Source: Adiantum capillus-veneris
Lineage: Eukaryota; Streptophyta; Polypodiopsida; Polypodiales; Pteridaceae
Assembly (NCBI GenBank): GCA_014529385.2
Contig: CM043943.1
Coordinates: 154,291,092 to 154,355,091, forward strand
Length of the DNA: 64,000 nt
Reading direction: 5' to 3'
The notes under the pieces were generated by a model. That model saw only the letters and a program-made list of their open reading frames with translations, did no database searches and was not told the origin of the DNA. The stretch's first letter is position 1; each line of letters begins with the position of its first letter. A program made the position numbers and the translations under genes. Shown here one piece after another: positions 1 through 11,656 of the stretch.

Positions 1-366
1 GCTTTAGTGACTACCTTGTATTTTAGGTTTAAGCTTTAATGGAAACCTCACAATTAGGGTTAAGTGCTAAGAGTATATATGCATCATAAAGCTAAGCTTC
101 CAAGGTAGGTCTGCACTCTTAAGCTAAGCTTCAATGGTAAATTTACACTTAGGTGTAAGCTTTAGTGACTACCTTGTATTTTATGTTTAAGCTTTAATGA
201 AAACCTCGCAATTAGGGTTAAGTGCTAAGGGTATCTATGAATCATTAAGTTAGGTTTCAAAGGTAGATTTGAACTCTTAAGCTAAGCATTAATGGTAACT
301 TTGCACTTAGGTGTAAGCTTTAGTGCCTACCTTGTATTTTAGGTTTAAGCTTTAATGGAAAGCTCA
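1..366. repeat. 158-bp tandem satellite, about 2.3 copies, running off the left edge
   Basis: Units start at 1, 159 and 317 with GCTTTAGTGACTACCTTGTA, so the period is exactly 158 bp across two intervals. Copies differ by scattered substitutions (for example TTTTAGG against TTTTATG). The third copy breaks off near 366. Each unit contains an AATTAGGGTTAAG stretch, but this occurs once per unit and is not a telomere array. The repeat probably continues to the left of the window. Confidence 0.9.
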
Positions 367-2282
367 AAGACTCATAAATTATAGGACGACCTTCTAGCTT
401 CCTAAAATGGAAATATATGCACCATAAGAAAAGAGTAGATGTATAAACCCGATAGAAGAAGTTCAATTTTTTGGTATTGAAGAGTATTTCTAAAGTTGTC
501 AATTTCAAGTTTGTTTGCAAATACAGGATGGGAGAGATAGGGGATAACTTCGCGTAATTGACCTCCGTGTTGTTTTGAACCAAAAACTCTACAAGCTTCC
601 ATGGAGATGTCCCATGGATGGCAAACGATTACAAAAACCTGGGAATCAACAAAATGGGTATTGAACTTAAAAAGTTGGCATTTTCGAAGAGACATTAATC
701 ATCAAATGCCTATGGCAAAAATTCGCTTGTATTTTCTAAATAAACTTGGCTGGTAGATAATTAATGAAAGTAGGAACTAAGGTTGATAAATGAATGAACC
801 TGGAAATTACAAACTAGGAGTTAAAAAGGAATCTCGAGAGGTGATAGGGATAGCCCATTGCAAAACATAGATTTAACTAGGAGTTTTGAAGATTGTCTGG
901 AAATGACCGAAAGCCAAGATGGATCTTCTTGGGGTCAATTTGATTGAAAGGCTGGCCCATTGAGAGGATTATCTTGGGGAACTTCACGGAGATTGGCCAT
1001 TTTTGGCTAGGGCAGCGTAACCGGCAAGTTGTTATACCTAGGTCATTCATGCCCGAGGGATAAGGGATGAATGGGTTTGTTTTATTTTTGCCCGGCCAGG
1101 TGAAGTACTTGCGGTATCTTATTGGAAATCTACCATAATCCGGGTATGTCCTGATACCAATAGTTGGATGAGAAGGTCATACTCAAGGAGGATGATGTGA
1201 ATTTAAGTAAGGAAATTTGTTTAATTTGGCTGCTTAAAAAGAAACTGGAAAGGCTAGGAATATAGGGGCTATCTTGTGCATCTGTCATCAGATGGTGCTA
1301 TACCTCTCGAAATAAAATGCTTGGGAAGGAATGATTAACTTACTTGATGAGTCTTTCCCAAACACTTAATTTTTGAAAATATTGTGAAGGTGTTGCCATT
1401 TTTATGGCTTGTAACTGATTATCTTGGTCTGGATGGGGAGGCAAGATGAATTGGTTAAAACTAAATGTGTTGCCTGATTAGTTAAGAAACTAGTTACAAG
1501 CTAATCATAGCAGATAAAGGAAAGGAAATGAATTAAAAGTTTCTAAATAAAGATGTGGTGGGAACAACCAGATGAATTTCCTTGAACGAGGGTATACAAC
1601 AGATTGCATGCTGCTTGTTGTTTGATGATGTCTGATAGACTGCTGTCTTCCTGATTTTGTATTAGTTAAGTACTACCTCGGGAAGGGATTTTCATGAAAT
1701 GGTTCGATGGGTGGGCGGATCCGGAGGGTCAGATGGCCGGATTTTTATTTAAAATGTTTATGTTAAATGCTAGGACTACGTGGGATAAAAAAGGGTAATC
1801 AGGGACGAGCGAGACCAGGTAGGATTGCAAGATCCCTCTTCTTAGGGAAAAGTGATAACTGTCGTGCCTGCTTGTCAGGAAAAAGGGGTTATCGCCATGA
1901 ACCAAAGGAGAACAAGAAAGAAAGAGAAGATCCTCAAGTTAAAGATCAAGAGAATCAAGACTAAGGACCACGATTTTGGGTGCGGAAAGCTGTCAAAGAC
2001 AGATTGATTATGAGAAGCGGATAGAATCATTGAATGAAGTGATGTACCCTCTTGGGTTGGCATTCAAGATAGGTTGGAGTCCTGTCTGAGTGTCAGTCCC
2101 AAGTGGGAGGGATACCTGCAGATAGATCTACGTCATTCCCTGGAATGGTCTAGAGGACTGAGGGAGGTGAAGAGGGTCGAGTCTAGGTATGGCCCTCACA
2201 CGAATTGTGGAAACAAGTCAGAGAGGCCAATGAAGCAAGCAATCTAAGCAGATGAGTAAACCAATCAGGTGATGAAAGAGGA
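367..2282. other. No gene recognised
   Basis: Open frames here are short (under 100 codons) and show no motif I recognise. The stretch 1000-2280 is relatively purine-rich on the plus strand and leads directly into the retroelement reading frame at 2283, so it may be the untranslated leader or decayed gag of that element. I see no LTR boundary, TATA box or tRNA-like sequence that I would defend. Confidence 0.4.
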
Positions 2283-3524
2283 GTGTCTCTTTCACCAATA
2301 GAGGAATTTGAGGCTAGATCTCAATTGAATCTAGAAGTGGAATCATATTGGGGAGACAAAGGATTTGTACAATCTATGGACAGTCAAGCCCATTCGCTAA
2401 GAACACTACCGTCCTATACAAGAGAATACGAGGCAAAGTCAGAGGTTGTTGTAGTCCCATCACATAGACTATCTCCCAACCAGGTCATTGATTCAAAAGG
2501 ATTGATAGAAATTTTGTGTACACCAGTCACCTGTACAATAACGCTAGCCGAGTTGCTCAGAATAAGACCAAACATGTGGGCTATTGTGGAAAAATTCCTA
2601 GAGAAATTTGTGTGAAAAAACCAATGACTCAAATTGAGGAAGGGATCAAAGGGAGCTTGAAATGCCTCAGCTAAACACCAATCTAGTGCCTTTAAACAAG
2701 GTAGGAAAGTATTATGAAGGAGAAAATGGGAACACCACTCTTCCCGTGGACTTTCAAGGTGTAAAAACCATGGTAATCCTTGACAGTGGAGCTGGTGTTT
2801 CCATCGCAACAAAAGAGGTATGGAAAAAATGGGGAAAACCAGTAGTGAGGGCTAGAAGGATGAAACTACAACTTACAGATGGACACATGGAAAGGTCATA
2901 GGACTGTTAGAAAAAGTAGTTGTTACTTCTTGTGGAATTGAATATGAGCAAACCTTTGCTATTGTTGACTTTGGCAAGAAGAACAACTATGATATCATTC
3001 TAGGAAGACCATTCATGAGACAACTAAAAATGGTCCAAGATTGGGGATATGAATATATCTACCAGAGACATATGGAAACCACCACAAGGATAAATCTGAA
3101 GGACCATAGTTATAGGGATGTAAAAATAACACTAATGGAGGAGTTTGATTCCGCTATTGTAGCCGGATCAAAACTTCCAGCATGGTTGGGTAAGCCTAAA
3201 GAGCTTTGGATGTATGGAGCCTCGCAATGCAAAAGCTTAAATCAAGAGGAAGGCTTCCTAGAAAGGGAAATTGAAGATATGGATTACACCCCAGAATCCT
3301 TTCCTGAGGAAGAATTAGAGCCACTTGAATGGGAACACATCTTGGCTACTCTTGATGTGTGTGCTATTCCAGATGATCCAACAACAAAGTTTTGTGATGA
3401 AGATGGCTTTGATGTCGTTCCTTATTTTTCAGTGAGTGTAATCCAAGAAAATGAAGACAAAAGAAGAAGACGAGCTCTGCGACTCTGTACAACACTTGGA
3501 GCTTCAAGAAGATGCAAACAATAG
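2283..3524 (+). pseudogene. LTR-retroelement gag-protease fragment (decayed)
   Basis: The first block (2283-2615) ends in ITLAELLRIRPNMW, a pattern seen ahead of the protease in plant gypsy polyproteins. The second block (from 2662) carries a retropepsin-type active site, VILDSGAGVSI, at about 2773-2805. It frameshifts near 2890, and the rest of the protease then reads in another frame (THGKVIGLLEKVVV, then YDIILGRPFM near 2990-3020, the hydrophobic-Gly-Arg flap partner). An acidic tail follows to 3524. A stop at 2613-2615 and at least one frameshift disable it. No reverse transcriptase, RNase H or integrase follows, so this is a truncated or non-autonomous element. Superfamily (gypsy) is inferred from the protease style only. 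Confidence 0.7.
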
Positions 3525-4386
3525 AAATACGGACAACCCAACAAGTGACAAGAACAAAAGTTTAACTAATGCACAATTTTATGATTGTCCAGATCAAAAA
3601 CCCAGGAGCCAATGTCACTGTTACAAGAATAAAGTGCATCAAAAATGGATTCCAAAATCCTCGGTGGAAATTCAACTGCAACAAGCATCCTCATACGTGG
3701 CTCCAAAACATGAAGAAAAGACTCAACCAACAAGAAGAACACAGCCATGTAAACGAGCTACCAACGCTCTAATCAAGTGGATACCAAAGTCATCCCAAAA
3801 TCAACAATCCAAGAGCAAGCAGATAGTAACTTTCCATAACCATCCAAATCACAATGGGAAAGTTCTCGAATGCTACCTTGATGAGGATAGTAGCAACAAT
3901 GATGATTCTTATGACATCCCCTACCGACAACTCAGATCATCACGATCACTAGTAGCTTCAGTAACAATCAAGGACAGCCAAAAGAAAAGAACAACAATTC
4001 AAAACCAAAAACTTTGACAAATCTAGATACCAAAGAGCCAGATTGGCCAAAAACAGGTATGGATCGAGAAGACAAAGATCTTTGATGAAAAATCACAAGA
4101 TCCAATGCCAAAAAGAGAGCAGTCGAAGCACGTAAGAATGGCAAAGAAAGTCACAAAGTTGCAAGCTTCTGCAGTTTGGGTTTTGAAGAAGTTGACTCAA
4201 GCACAAAGAGGTCAGGGGTTCATTTGGACTCCAAAACGGTTAAATCATCAACTCCCAAAGTTTGAATCTCTTCCTCAACCAAGAGTACAAGGAATGAAGC
4301 AAATACCACTGCTGACTCACACAAAGACAAGGTGGATCCCTAATAAGTCTCTCCAAACACAAACGAAGCAAGGACAAGTATGTTAG
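3451..4386 (+). pseudogene. Polar ORFs with repeated Trp-x-Pro-Lys motifs, downstream of the protease
   Basis: Two consecutive plus-strand frames (3451-4017 and 4105-4386) are rich in Lys, Gln, Asn and Ser. They contain spaced copies of one short motif: QKWIPKSS, IKWIPKSS, FIWTPKR and TRWIPNKS. The first frame overlaps the end of the upstream frame by about 70 bases in a different phase, so a frameshift near 3455 probably joins them. The same motif resumes after the LTR at 4381-4978 (VWVSKK, KKWVPKV, about 5040-5100). That suggests one ancestral reading frame interrupted by the LTR. Similar W-V-P-K motifs occur between gag and protease in some plant LTR elements, but here they lie after the protease. 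Function unknown. Confidence 0.5.
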
Positions 4387-4978
4387 GAAATATGACGTAG
4401 CTAAGTAGATAATTGTGTAGATTATATAATGAAGAGATATTTTTTCACACATAAGAGATTAGAGAGTAGAGAGAGAGAGAGTACACATGATATATGTGGT
4501 TCATCCAATGTGGTTTTAGTACTTCAAACAAGAAGTAGATTACAAAGGGATTATACCCTTAATAGAGCTCCCACCTTGCTTCACTCTCATCACCTCACAC
4601 CCACCTTGTTGCATCAACTTCACACTGTGTGATGTGTGTATAAATGGCCTCTTTTTATAGGCCAAAAGGGCTACCCTCTCTCATGAGAGGCAGCCATGTG
4701 TATCCGCCCTTGTGTAGATAAGTCCAAATTGAATCCTCCAATCCGCCCATATGTGGTCGCCGTTGATAAGACAAATCCGCTTTTGAATTCGGCCACCGGC
4801 CAACCGGCCAACCGATCATTCGTTTTCCGACCACTTTTCGGTCGCCGTAAGGCCATAATATTTTGACAAAAAGTAATATTCCGGTGAAACTGGATTGAGA
4901 TCTGGCCGTAAAAATTTTGGGTTTTGGCATGATTTTTCTTCATGCACGATGGCTTCTCCTCATAATGGGGGCCTTACA
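4381..4978 (-). mobile_element. Lone LTR, minus orientation, about 598 bp
   Basis: Read on the minus strand it begins TGTAAGGCCC and ends TTTCCTAACA, giving TG...CA termini with related inverted ends (TGTAAGG / CCTAACA). A minus-strand TATA-like CCTATAAAAAG lies near 4655-4665. No primer-binding site follows its end and no partner LTR is in the window, so it is probably a solo LTR. It interrupts the Trp-Pro-Lys coding segment. The flanking five bases (AAGTA, AATGT) do not match, so no target duplication is preserved. Confidence 0.55.
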
Positions 4979-6780
4979 AATGTGCGTTTTTACCACAAAA
5001 ATTTACAAGGGTTAAATTAGGCTCCATATTTAACAAAGTATGGGTTTCCAAAAAAGCAGCATCAGCGAAACAATCAGTAATCGCAAAAAAGTGGGTCCCA
5101 AAGGTAATCAATAACATTGTTGTCTGCACCGCCGCTTGAATTCTTTCAATTCCTCCTACGGTTACAGTACAGTTAGAAGAGAACCCACTCTTGAAGGACA
5201 ATGCCAAATACAAAAAACCAACCACAAGGCTATACTTCCAAAGAAGCATCAAACAGATAAGTAAGCCTTTGAAATACTCTACAACCTTCCATCAAGAGAA
5301 CGATACAGGAGCTTCAATGAAAATCACATTGCTTAGAATAAGAAGCTTCACCAGCAAACTCCAATAAGCAAATTGCTTATACCCACATTTTGCATAACAT
5401 AGATCTTTTCCATGCATTGACTGTGTATGCATAATAGGGCTACATTACAAGGCCTACATAGGCACATTTATTGATTGCCCAAGCACAACACATACCCTTG
5501 GTCATACCTGTCATCAAGGAGGACTCCAAATGGGGGGGGAGGCATTTTGAATGTGGACCTATTATTATGAATATTAGAGGGAAATGTTTTGTGAGCTGTA
5601 TTGGATTTTTGCGTTTAATTGTGATTATTTTTTTGACAAAATTCATAGTATATGCCCTCATAATAGCATTACAAGAGGAGTACCGGGACAAAAGATATAT
5701 ATGAGCCCCTTGTGTCCACTGTACATAGCATTTAGATTTCTATTAGAACGACTTTGCTTTTTTGTTGAGTTGATTTTTGGTTTTATTTTGTTATTTTTGA
5801 GATTTTCCAAAAAAAAGAGGCAAGAAAAATCCATAATCCAGATGAAGAAAAGATTGAAGGGATGTCGAGCAGTACAAAGAGAAGCAGGTACAGGAAAATG
5901 ACAACACTTCATGAAGCATGTTCAAAATCCATATGCACAAAGCTAGAATGTCAGAGGTAAGAAAGAATGTTGATCAGCCTTCAACAACAACATGAGGCCA
6001 AACATGACTAAGAATGGTCATAAAAATCCGGGATGGACTACAAGGACAAAGAAACTTGATGATCGACTAAACGAAAGCAACCATCAAGTGCAAAGTTGCC
6101 TATCAGACAATTCATGCAACTACGAGGCCGTATACAGGAAGTAGATCTTTATACTGTAATCCTATATCTTGTATGTGACTTAATGAAGCCTAACAAACAA
6201 AAGGGACTAACAATACTCACAAACAAAATAAGGGCGGCAAGAATGACAGCTCAGTCATCTTTTGTGATTGATGTCTGCAGGAGAAACCAAGGGTCAAAAG
6301 CCCAATTCTAATCATCGTCATTGGTTCTAGATATGTTGGTAGCTAGAAAGTGCCAAAGATGCCCATCAATAATTTCTGAGACTGAAATCCAAAAAGTTAG
6401 CTTGTATGCCATACAAGCCCAAATCAAGTGAAACTTTGTCACGAGGCTACGCATAGAAAGTACAAGCTAAGGGTTCCAAAAAAAAAAAAAAAAGAGTCTA
6501 ACCCCTAGCCAAAGATGCAGGCTTTTCAAATCTGAAGCCATGAAAGCCATCTACATACCTTGTACATCATGTATATGAATCTTGGGGACAAATGGACAAT
6601 GATAGCTCATCGATGGTCATCTATCGCAAATCATGTCAGATAAAGCCCTTTTGATGCAAGTTACTAGCATGGGAAATTAACTGGGGTTTGTTGAACTTTA
6701 ATTAAGTCATGTATCAAGTAGAAGTAGTATAATGATTTACAAAGAACACAAAAGCTAACCGTTGCAAATTTGACTTTGAT
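4979..6780. other. No gene recognised; remnant of the interrupted ORF at the left
   Basis: Bases 5000-5145 (plus) continue the Trp-Pro-Lys frame (KKWVPKV) to a stop. From 5145 to 6780 I see only short open frames, poly-T and poly-G runs, an A-run at 6478-6493, and no recognisable protein motif. The stretch lies between the gag-protease remnant and the helicase fragment and may be internal sequence of the element whose polypurine tract is at 7440. Confidence 0.35.
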
Positions 6781-6847
6781 CATCTTGATGCAGGAAAAAA
6801 GAAGTCCCCAGTGAAGAAGAGCACACACAGAAGTAATCAGAGGATCT

Positions 6848-7385
6848 CAAAAGATTGTCCTTGATGAGGCAGAGAAAATGCTGGACATGGGTTTTGAACC
6901 TCAAATCAAAAAAATTTATCTACCAGATTCTGCCTGACAAACAGACTTTGCATTGGAGTGCAACTTGGCATAAAGAAGTTGAAGGTTTACCCAGACAATT
7001 TGTACAGAATCCTTACAAAGCTTTCATTGGCTCACAAGATTTGAAAGCCAATCGTTCAATTCTAAAGATTGTAGAAGTTGTTTTTGAGAATCACAGATAC
7101 TCAAAATTGACAGATTTGTTGGAGCAAATGATAAATGGAGCTTTCTCTATCCATGATGATAAGAGTCAACCTGAACGAGATTGTGTTTTTTTTAAATTTA
7201 AATATGGCAATAGACCTATAAAGGCAGAAATAGATGTTGCATCTGAGCATGGTATGAAGGACATGAAGTTCGTCATCAATTATGATTTTCCTTAATCATG
7301 TGAAGACTATGTACACCAAGTTGGACGAACAAGACAAGCTCATGTAAAGGCTGCAACCTATACTTTCTTCATCAGAAAAAGGGAA
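6848..7385 (+). pseudogene. DEAD-box RNA helicase fragment (RH20/DDX5-like), broken
   Basis: Helicase blocks appear in order: VLDEAEKMLDMGFEPQI (motif II, with DEAD changed to DEAE), then LHWSATWHKEVEGLP (motif III, SAT), then SIHDDKSQPERD (motif IV region), then INYDFP and DYVHQVGRTRQA (motif VI, normally HRIGRTGR). This order and wording match plant p68/DDX5-type helicases. It lacks the N-terminal ATP-binding motifs Q and I. Breaks: a frameshift plus stop after IYLPDSA near 6930, the RGLD segment degraded to EHGMKDM, and a stop at about 7293-7295. The fragment ends only about 55 bases before a polypurine tract and LTR, so it may have been captured by that retroelement. Confidence 0.85.
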
Positions 7386-7439
7386 ACAAAGACCGCACTG
7401 ACATCGACAACCAATTCATGTCAGGGATGACATGATCAC

Positions 7440-7452
7440 AGAGGGGGGGGAG
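7440..7452 (+). other. Polypurine tract preceding a 3' LTR
   Basis: AGAGGGGGGGGAG-type run immediately before TGTTGACGGC. A G-rich purine tract abutting a TG dinucleotide is the standard plus-strand priming arrangement at the upstream edge of a 3' LTR. Confidence 0.65.
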
Positions 7453-8040
7453 TGTTGACGGCTGGGTGTGACAGCACGACATAACTCAACAATCCTTATT
7501 CTCTGAGAGTTATGAAATGCTACGGATTATGGTTAGAAACATCATTTATAATAAGTAGGTAGTCTAGTTGCAGAGGCCGGGGTGCAATGGCAATTCCAAA
7601 TTGTAAATACAAAGCCACTTGACCCCTCAAACTCTATTTTAGGTTTAACGTAAGGTGACCTTAGTATATAAGGTACCTAGATCACTTTTGTAAAAAACGT
7701 TTATCATAATCAATAGTTGGAAGTTGCCATCAACTGTGTGTGAGAGAGGAAGAGAGAAAGCGTGAGCTTCATCGTGGCACTACTCCCCACTCATTCATCA
7801 CATTGTAGATCCGACTTCACTATTGCGTTAGCCTCGGAAAGAGCTACGCAACAACACCAAGCATTCCTCGCGGAATGGAGCAATCGTGCTCGTGCATCTA
7901 CGAACTATTTGTGGCTGTAAGTATATCAAATGATGTCTATTTTCTATGTCCAAGTAGTCATTAGAATTGTAGTGACATAAGCTTGTGCATAGGTACTCAT
8001 AGATTTTAGTTTTGGGCACTTTCAAAATTCTGTTCTATCT
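7453..8040 (+). mobile_element. 3' LTR of a plus-strand LTR element (right end uncertain)
   Basis: It starts TGTTGACGGCTGGG directly after the polypurine tract. A TATA box (TATATAAGG, 7665-7673) sits about 210 bases in, followed by a GA-rich stretch, as in many plant LTRs. I cannot place the right end. A CCCCCAACA at 8392-8400 would also fit TG...CA ends but would make the LTR about 950 bp. No second copy lies to the left, so the element is truncated or its 5' LTR has been lost. Confidence 0.5.
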
Positions 8041-8404
8041 TTATACGCAATTTTTACAGATGAGTTTAGAGCTAGGATTTTGGGTGTAGAGACTTAGGGA
8101 TAGGTGTATCCTAGTGAGGCATTGGTGTTACTTAAGTTTTGTACAATTTTGGTATGATTTAGTGAGTTTCCTTCTGCTTGTGTGTATGTGAGCTAGATGG
8201 TGTAGTTGAGAGCAGTTAGACTCTAGATTGTGGTTTAGTTGGCCTTCTAGAGTGTTGGATGTGTAGGATGGTCTCACCCTGACAAGCTTAAGAGATTTCT
8301 TTAGTGTGCCTATCATGTCATTTGTGTCCTTGATTGACATTATGTTGATCTAGATTGTGCTACATGCACTTTATAGGTGGTGTGATTCGCTCCCCCAACA
8401 CCAT

Positions 8405-10317
8405 GCTAAGGTTGGTCTATTGGCCATCGCATGCTTAAATACTATGCAATCCTAGCTTAATGACCATACCTCCCACAGGCATTGCAATTCCCATTGAATT
8501 TTACTCTTAAAGTAGGGCATTCACTGGTACTATGCGGACCATAGCATATTGAGCACCATTGTTGCTCCTTTCATGGATACATATGATTGTTTTGCGGAGC
8601 ACGATTGTCTCTAAGGCTCTCTTGAATGGCCTTGGTGAGATCTACTAAAGTCATCTTATATATCTTTGGCTCCTTAGCAATAGGATTTAGGGTCATTGGT
8701 TGATGCCCCAATGCTTGCGAGCTAGTAGATTTAGGCTCAACAGACACTCTTTCTCCTTGAATCATTAAATTATCCTCCAGTTGGATCGCATTGGTGGTGA
8801 CTGCTTCCCAAGTGATGATACCTCTAATGACTAGGTCATTGTAGATATCCTCATATCATAATCCCCTAATGAATCTATCAAGAAATTGGTTATTATTGAA
8901 GCGCTCATTTAGATTACAAGCGACTAATAAGAGTCTCTCACCGACTCTCCTTCCTCCTGTTGGGCTTTCTGGAGCTGAGATGCTACACCATAAAATACTC
9001 CCTCTCATATGTATTCTTTCAACAACGGTCTCCTAAGAGTAGGGTAAATCATTTTTTCTTCCACCTTTAGGGTTCTATACCAATCCCTAGCCTTACGACT
9101 TAAGGTTAGGTTTAAAGCATTACTCGTATGCAGGTCATTGTGTTCTCCTAGAGAATTAATTGTTAAAACACTTCAATATGCTTTCTCACATCCCCATCTC
9201 CACTAAATTTTTGTGTGAGCTTGACTATTTGTATTGCCTTACTTCTAGGCTCTCTATTAGGCGTGTTACGCATATTCTCAGCAATAGACCGACCGATAGC
9301 TTGGGCAAATGTTGCAAGTCACCTAAGTGAGTAGGCACCGTGGGTGAAGGCACTCTAGAGACTACATGTGGAGTAAGGATTGGCATTGGGCTTTGCGCAT
9401 AGGAAGCCCTTGGGTTTCAAGTTTGGTACGGTGTTGTGCCATGTGGTGGCCCAAAGTTCATATGTGTGGCCCTACATAGCAGACGTCGTATGTGGCATGC
9501 TAATGCTAGCCAGTATGGTCCCATTGAAATAAGAGCTTGGATGTTGTGGTTGTGGAGCATAGGTTGTTGAAACAATGGGAGGGGTAGGAGCTACATGAGT
9601 ACAAGGACCCATAGGTGTATATGATTGGTATACACTTGTAGGTACTGTCATCGCAGGCATTGAGCTACCATGTAGCGGTGCTTTACTAACAAAAGAGGTC
9701 CATGGCGTGTTTCTTGGCATGCCCGTTATTGGGATAGGCATGGTAGCCATGGTGTCATCAAGGGAAATATGAGCTAGAGTTGGAAAAGTAAAGCTATCAC
9801 TTATTGTGGGCTCAGATTGCACTGAGACCCCTGGCAAAACAACATATGGAGGATCCATCGGACTTACCAAGGGAGCCTCCATTTGTGATAAGGTTGGTTG
9901 TTTAGCCTTCCTTGTATCCAAGAATCTCATGAGACCCATTGAAGGCATGTGGATCCCCTTGTTCTATGTCTCTAGCTCAATAACCCTATGGATGACCTCA
10001 CAAACTCTTTGTCGTTGATCCTCTACACTAGTAGCACCCGTTGTAGATTGTAGGACATCTAACCAACGCATGTGATAGGTGTGAATTGTGTATAGGTCGG
10101 TTAGAGTTTCCGTTTGTAGTTCATACTCCTAGATCTCATTTAGGAACGCTCCATCTAGGATTGAGGTGCTAGGGGTGTCCTTTGATCTAGATGCAATGTG
10201 GCTCTCTATGGGTTGACCCTTAGTGGTTGCTAGGGCTAGATTTAGTAAGTCCAAAGGGTGATTGTGAAGGGGATGGTGGAGGACTTGAGGAACTTGTCCC
10301 ACAGGCCCTCCCTTCAC
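8405..10317 (-). pseudogene. Ty3/gypsy gag (capsid and zinc knuckles), decayed
   Basis: The minus strand encodes a proline-rich N-terminal region (9472-9948 still open), then the capsid start KFSGDGDVRKHI (about 9180-9215), then LNLTLSRKARDWYRTL (about 9070-9115), a Gln-rich helix, and two nucleocapsid zinc knuckles. The first is CSICYGPHSTSEC (Cx2Cx3Hx4C) near 8525-8565; the second is CNACGRYGH near 8470-8495, whose last Cys is lost. Several stops break the frame. No protease or polymerase follows to the left. A primer-binding site and an LTR in the same orientation lie upstream at 11002-11656, so this is the 5' part of one gypsy element. Confidence 0.75.
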
Positions 10318-11001
10318 TTGAGATCCTAGTCTATATATATAAGGTAGTGTGAGTAGTATATCATAATACTGAGGACTGAGGTCTGGGCCTGGGCTCGAGC
10401 TTAGGGATTGAGGCTTGGTGGAATGATCTTGATCCCTTCCTTTTAGGATAAGGATTTTTTTTAATTTAATTTTTGAAATTCTTTTTTGGTCTCAATATTA
10501 TCGAGCATTTTATTTTTATTTTTTTCTTTATTTATTTATTCAAAAAATTTCTTGAGAATAATGTGGCCGAGTGGACGCCGACCTCCCACGCGTAGAGGCA
10601 ACTCCTACGAGCTCTCTCTAGCCTCCTTGCAGCTAATTAATTGTCTAACACAAAATTGCACACTCACACACTGTCAACTTTGTTGCTCACTGTCTACTCT
10701 ACCTCTCACTATCTACACTCACTAACAGCTCTACTAACACCTGCACACTATAGATCTTGCAAAACTAACAAAAACAAGTACAATTCGGCACTAATAGAGC
10801 TTATAGCCACTAACAAAATCTGACAAAAACCTGCTTAAACTGCACATTACAATCACCTAACGGTAGTTAACAGAAAACTTGCTCATCTGTCCATTGTAGC
10901 CACTTAACAATTCTCGCAGAACTCAACAAAAAGCAAAAAAACAGATGGAAGAAAGGCTTTCAGAGGTAGCACTAAGTGCTCCTCAAGCTTAATGCAAGGT
11001 T
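10318..11001 (-). other. Untranslated leader between LTR and gag
   Basis: This stretch lies between the primer-binding site and the gag frame of the same minus-strand element. It has a T-rich tract (10440-10550 on plus) and no motif-bearing frame. Short plus-strand open frames here are not supported by anything. Confidence 0.4.
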
Positions 11002-11020
11002 GTCCCCGGTAGTGGTGCCA
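11002..11020 (-). other. Primer-binding site of the minus-strand gypsy element
   Basis: On the minus strand it reads TGGCACCACTACCGGGGAC, close to the TGGCGCCGTTGCCGGGGA primer-binding sequence widely found in plant gypsy elements. It lies four bases beyond the inner end of the LTR. Confidence 0.7.
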
Positions 11021-11024
11021 AAAA

Positions 11025-11259
11025 TGTACGCTTTGTCATACTTGTCGAAGGCTGGAAACTTTCCTGTGCACTATGTGCGAGCCTTGAAAGGCTGGAGACA
11101 CACAGCTAGAGAGTCCTAGCCAGCTCAAAGAATAATGGTGTGTCACTCACCTCTCAATACTTCTATCATGAAGGATCATGTGCTGCAAGGAAGAAGGAGT
11201 TGTCGTCAATGTTGTGCTCTACTGCCTCGCCACTGCCGCCTCGCCGATGCCGCCACAAT

Positions 11260-11355
<96 letters not shown>

Positions 11356-11656
11356 GCATACACACACATACACGAAGAAGAAGGAGACGAAAATGGACCA
11401 AGAGCAGTTCTTAGCTTATACCTCAGAGAATGAGGATTTTTAGGTGAAATGGACCTTTTATAAGAGTTTGGCCCATTCACACATGGGCGCCCACAGTGGC
11501 CGGTCAATGCAAAACTACTGTAAAAATAAGATAAATGGTGCACCTCTCATCGGCGATCACCTACACACCTATTGGATTGACAATCCCGGTCCATGACTCA
11601 ATCAAATAAATAATCTGCATCCATCGAAGGTGATAGGGTGTCCGTGAGGGTTAACA
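11025..11656 (-). mobile_element. 5' LTR of the minus-strand gypsy element
   Basis: On minus it starts TGTTAACCCTCACGG (at 11656; possibly 11658) and ends AAGCGTACA at 11025, next to the primer-binding site. A TATA-like CTTATAAAAGG lies near 11452-11463 (minus), followed by the leader with a long GA run. The upstream end is inferred from the TG dinucleotide and the matching CA at the other end. Confidence 0.55.
11261..11354. repeat. (CT)47 microsatellite inside the LTR
   Basis: Uninterrupted CT dinucleotides for 94 bases. Minus-strand reading places it (as GA) just downstream of the LTR TATA box, in the transcribed leader of the element. Open frames coding Ser-Leu or Arg-Glu repeats here are artefacts. 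Confidence 0.95.

Noticed and set aside
54-64. Telomere-like TTAGGG in the left repeat
   Set aside because: It appears once per 158-bp unit, not as tandem TTTAGGG; chance or unit composition.
4974-5252. Minus-strand 92-codon ORF with a hydrophobic start that looks like a signal peptide
   Set aside because: The opposite strand continues the Trp-Pro-Lys retroelement frame and the hydrophobicity follows from that; no homologue or motif.
8128-8340. Minus-strand 70-codon ORF as protease of the gypsy gag element
   Set aside because: No Asp-Ser/Thr-Gly or other protease motif; frame relation to gag unclear.
11135-11433. Overlapping ORFs on both strands across the CT run (Ser-Leu or Arg-Glu repeats)
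   Set aside because: They exist only because dinucleotide repeats lack stop codons; no conserved flank or start context. The same applies at 15090-15610, 18656-18926, 34926-35328, 51172-51431, 58041-58281, 59033-59218 and 61155-61481.
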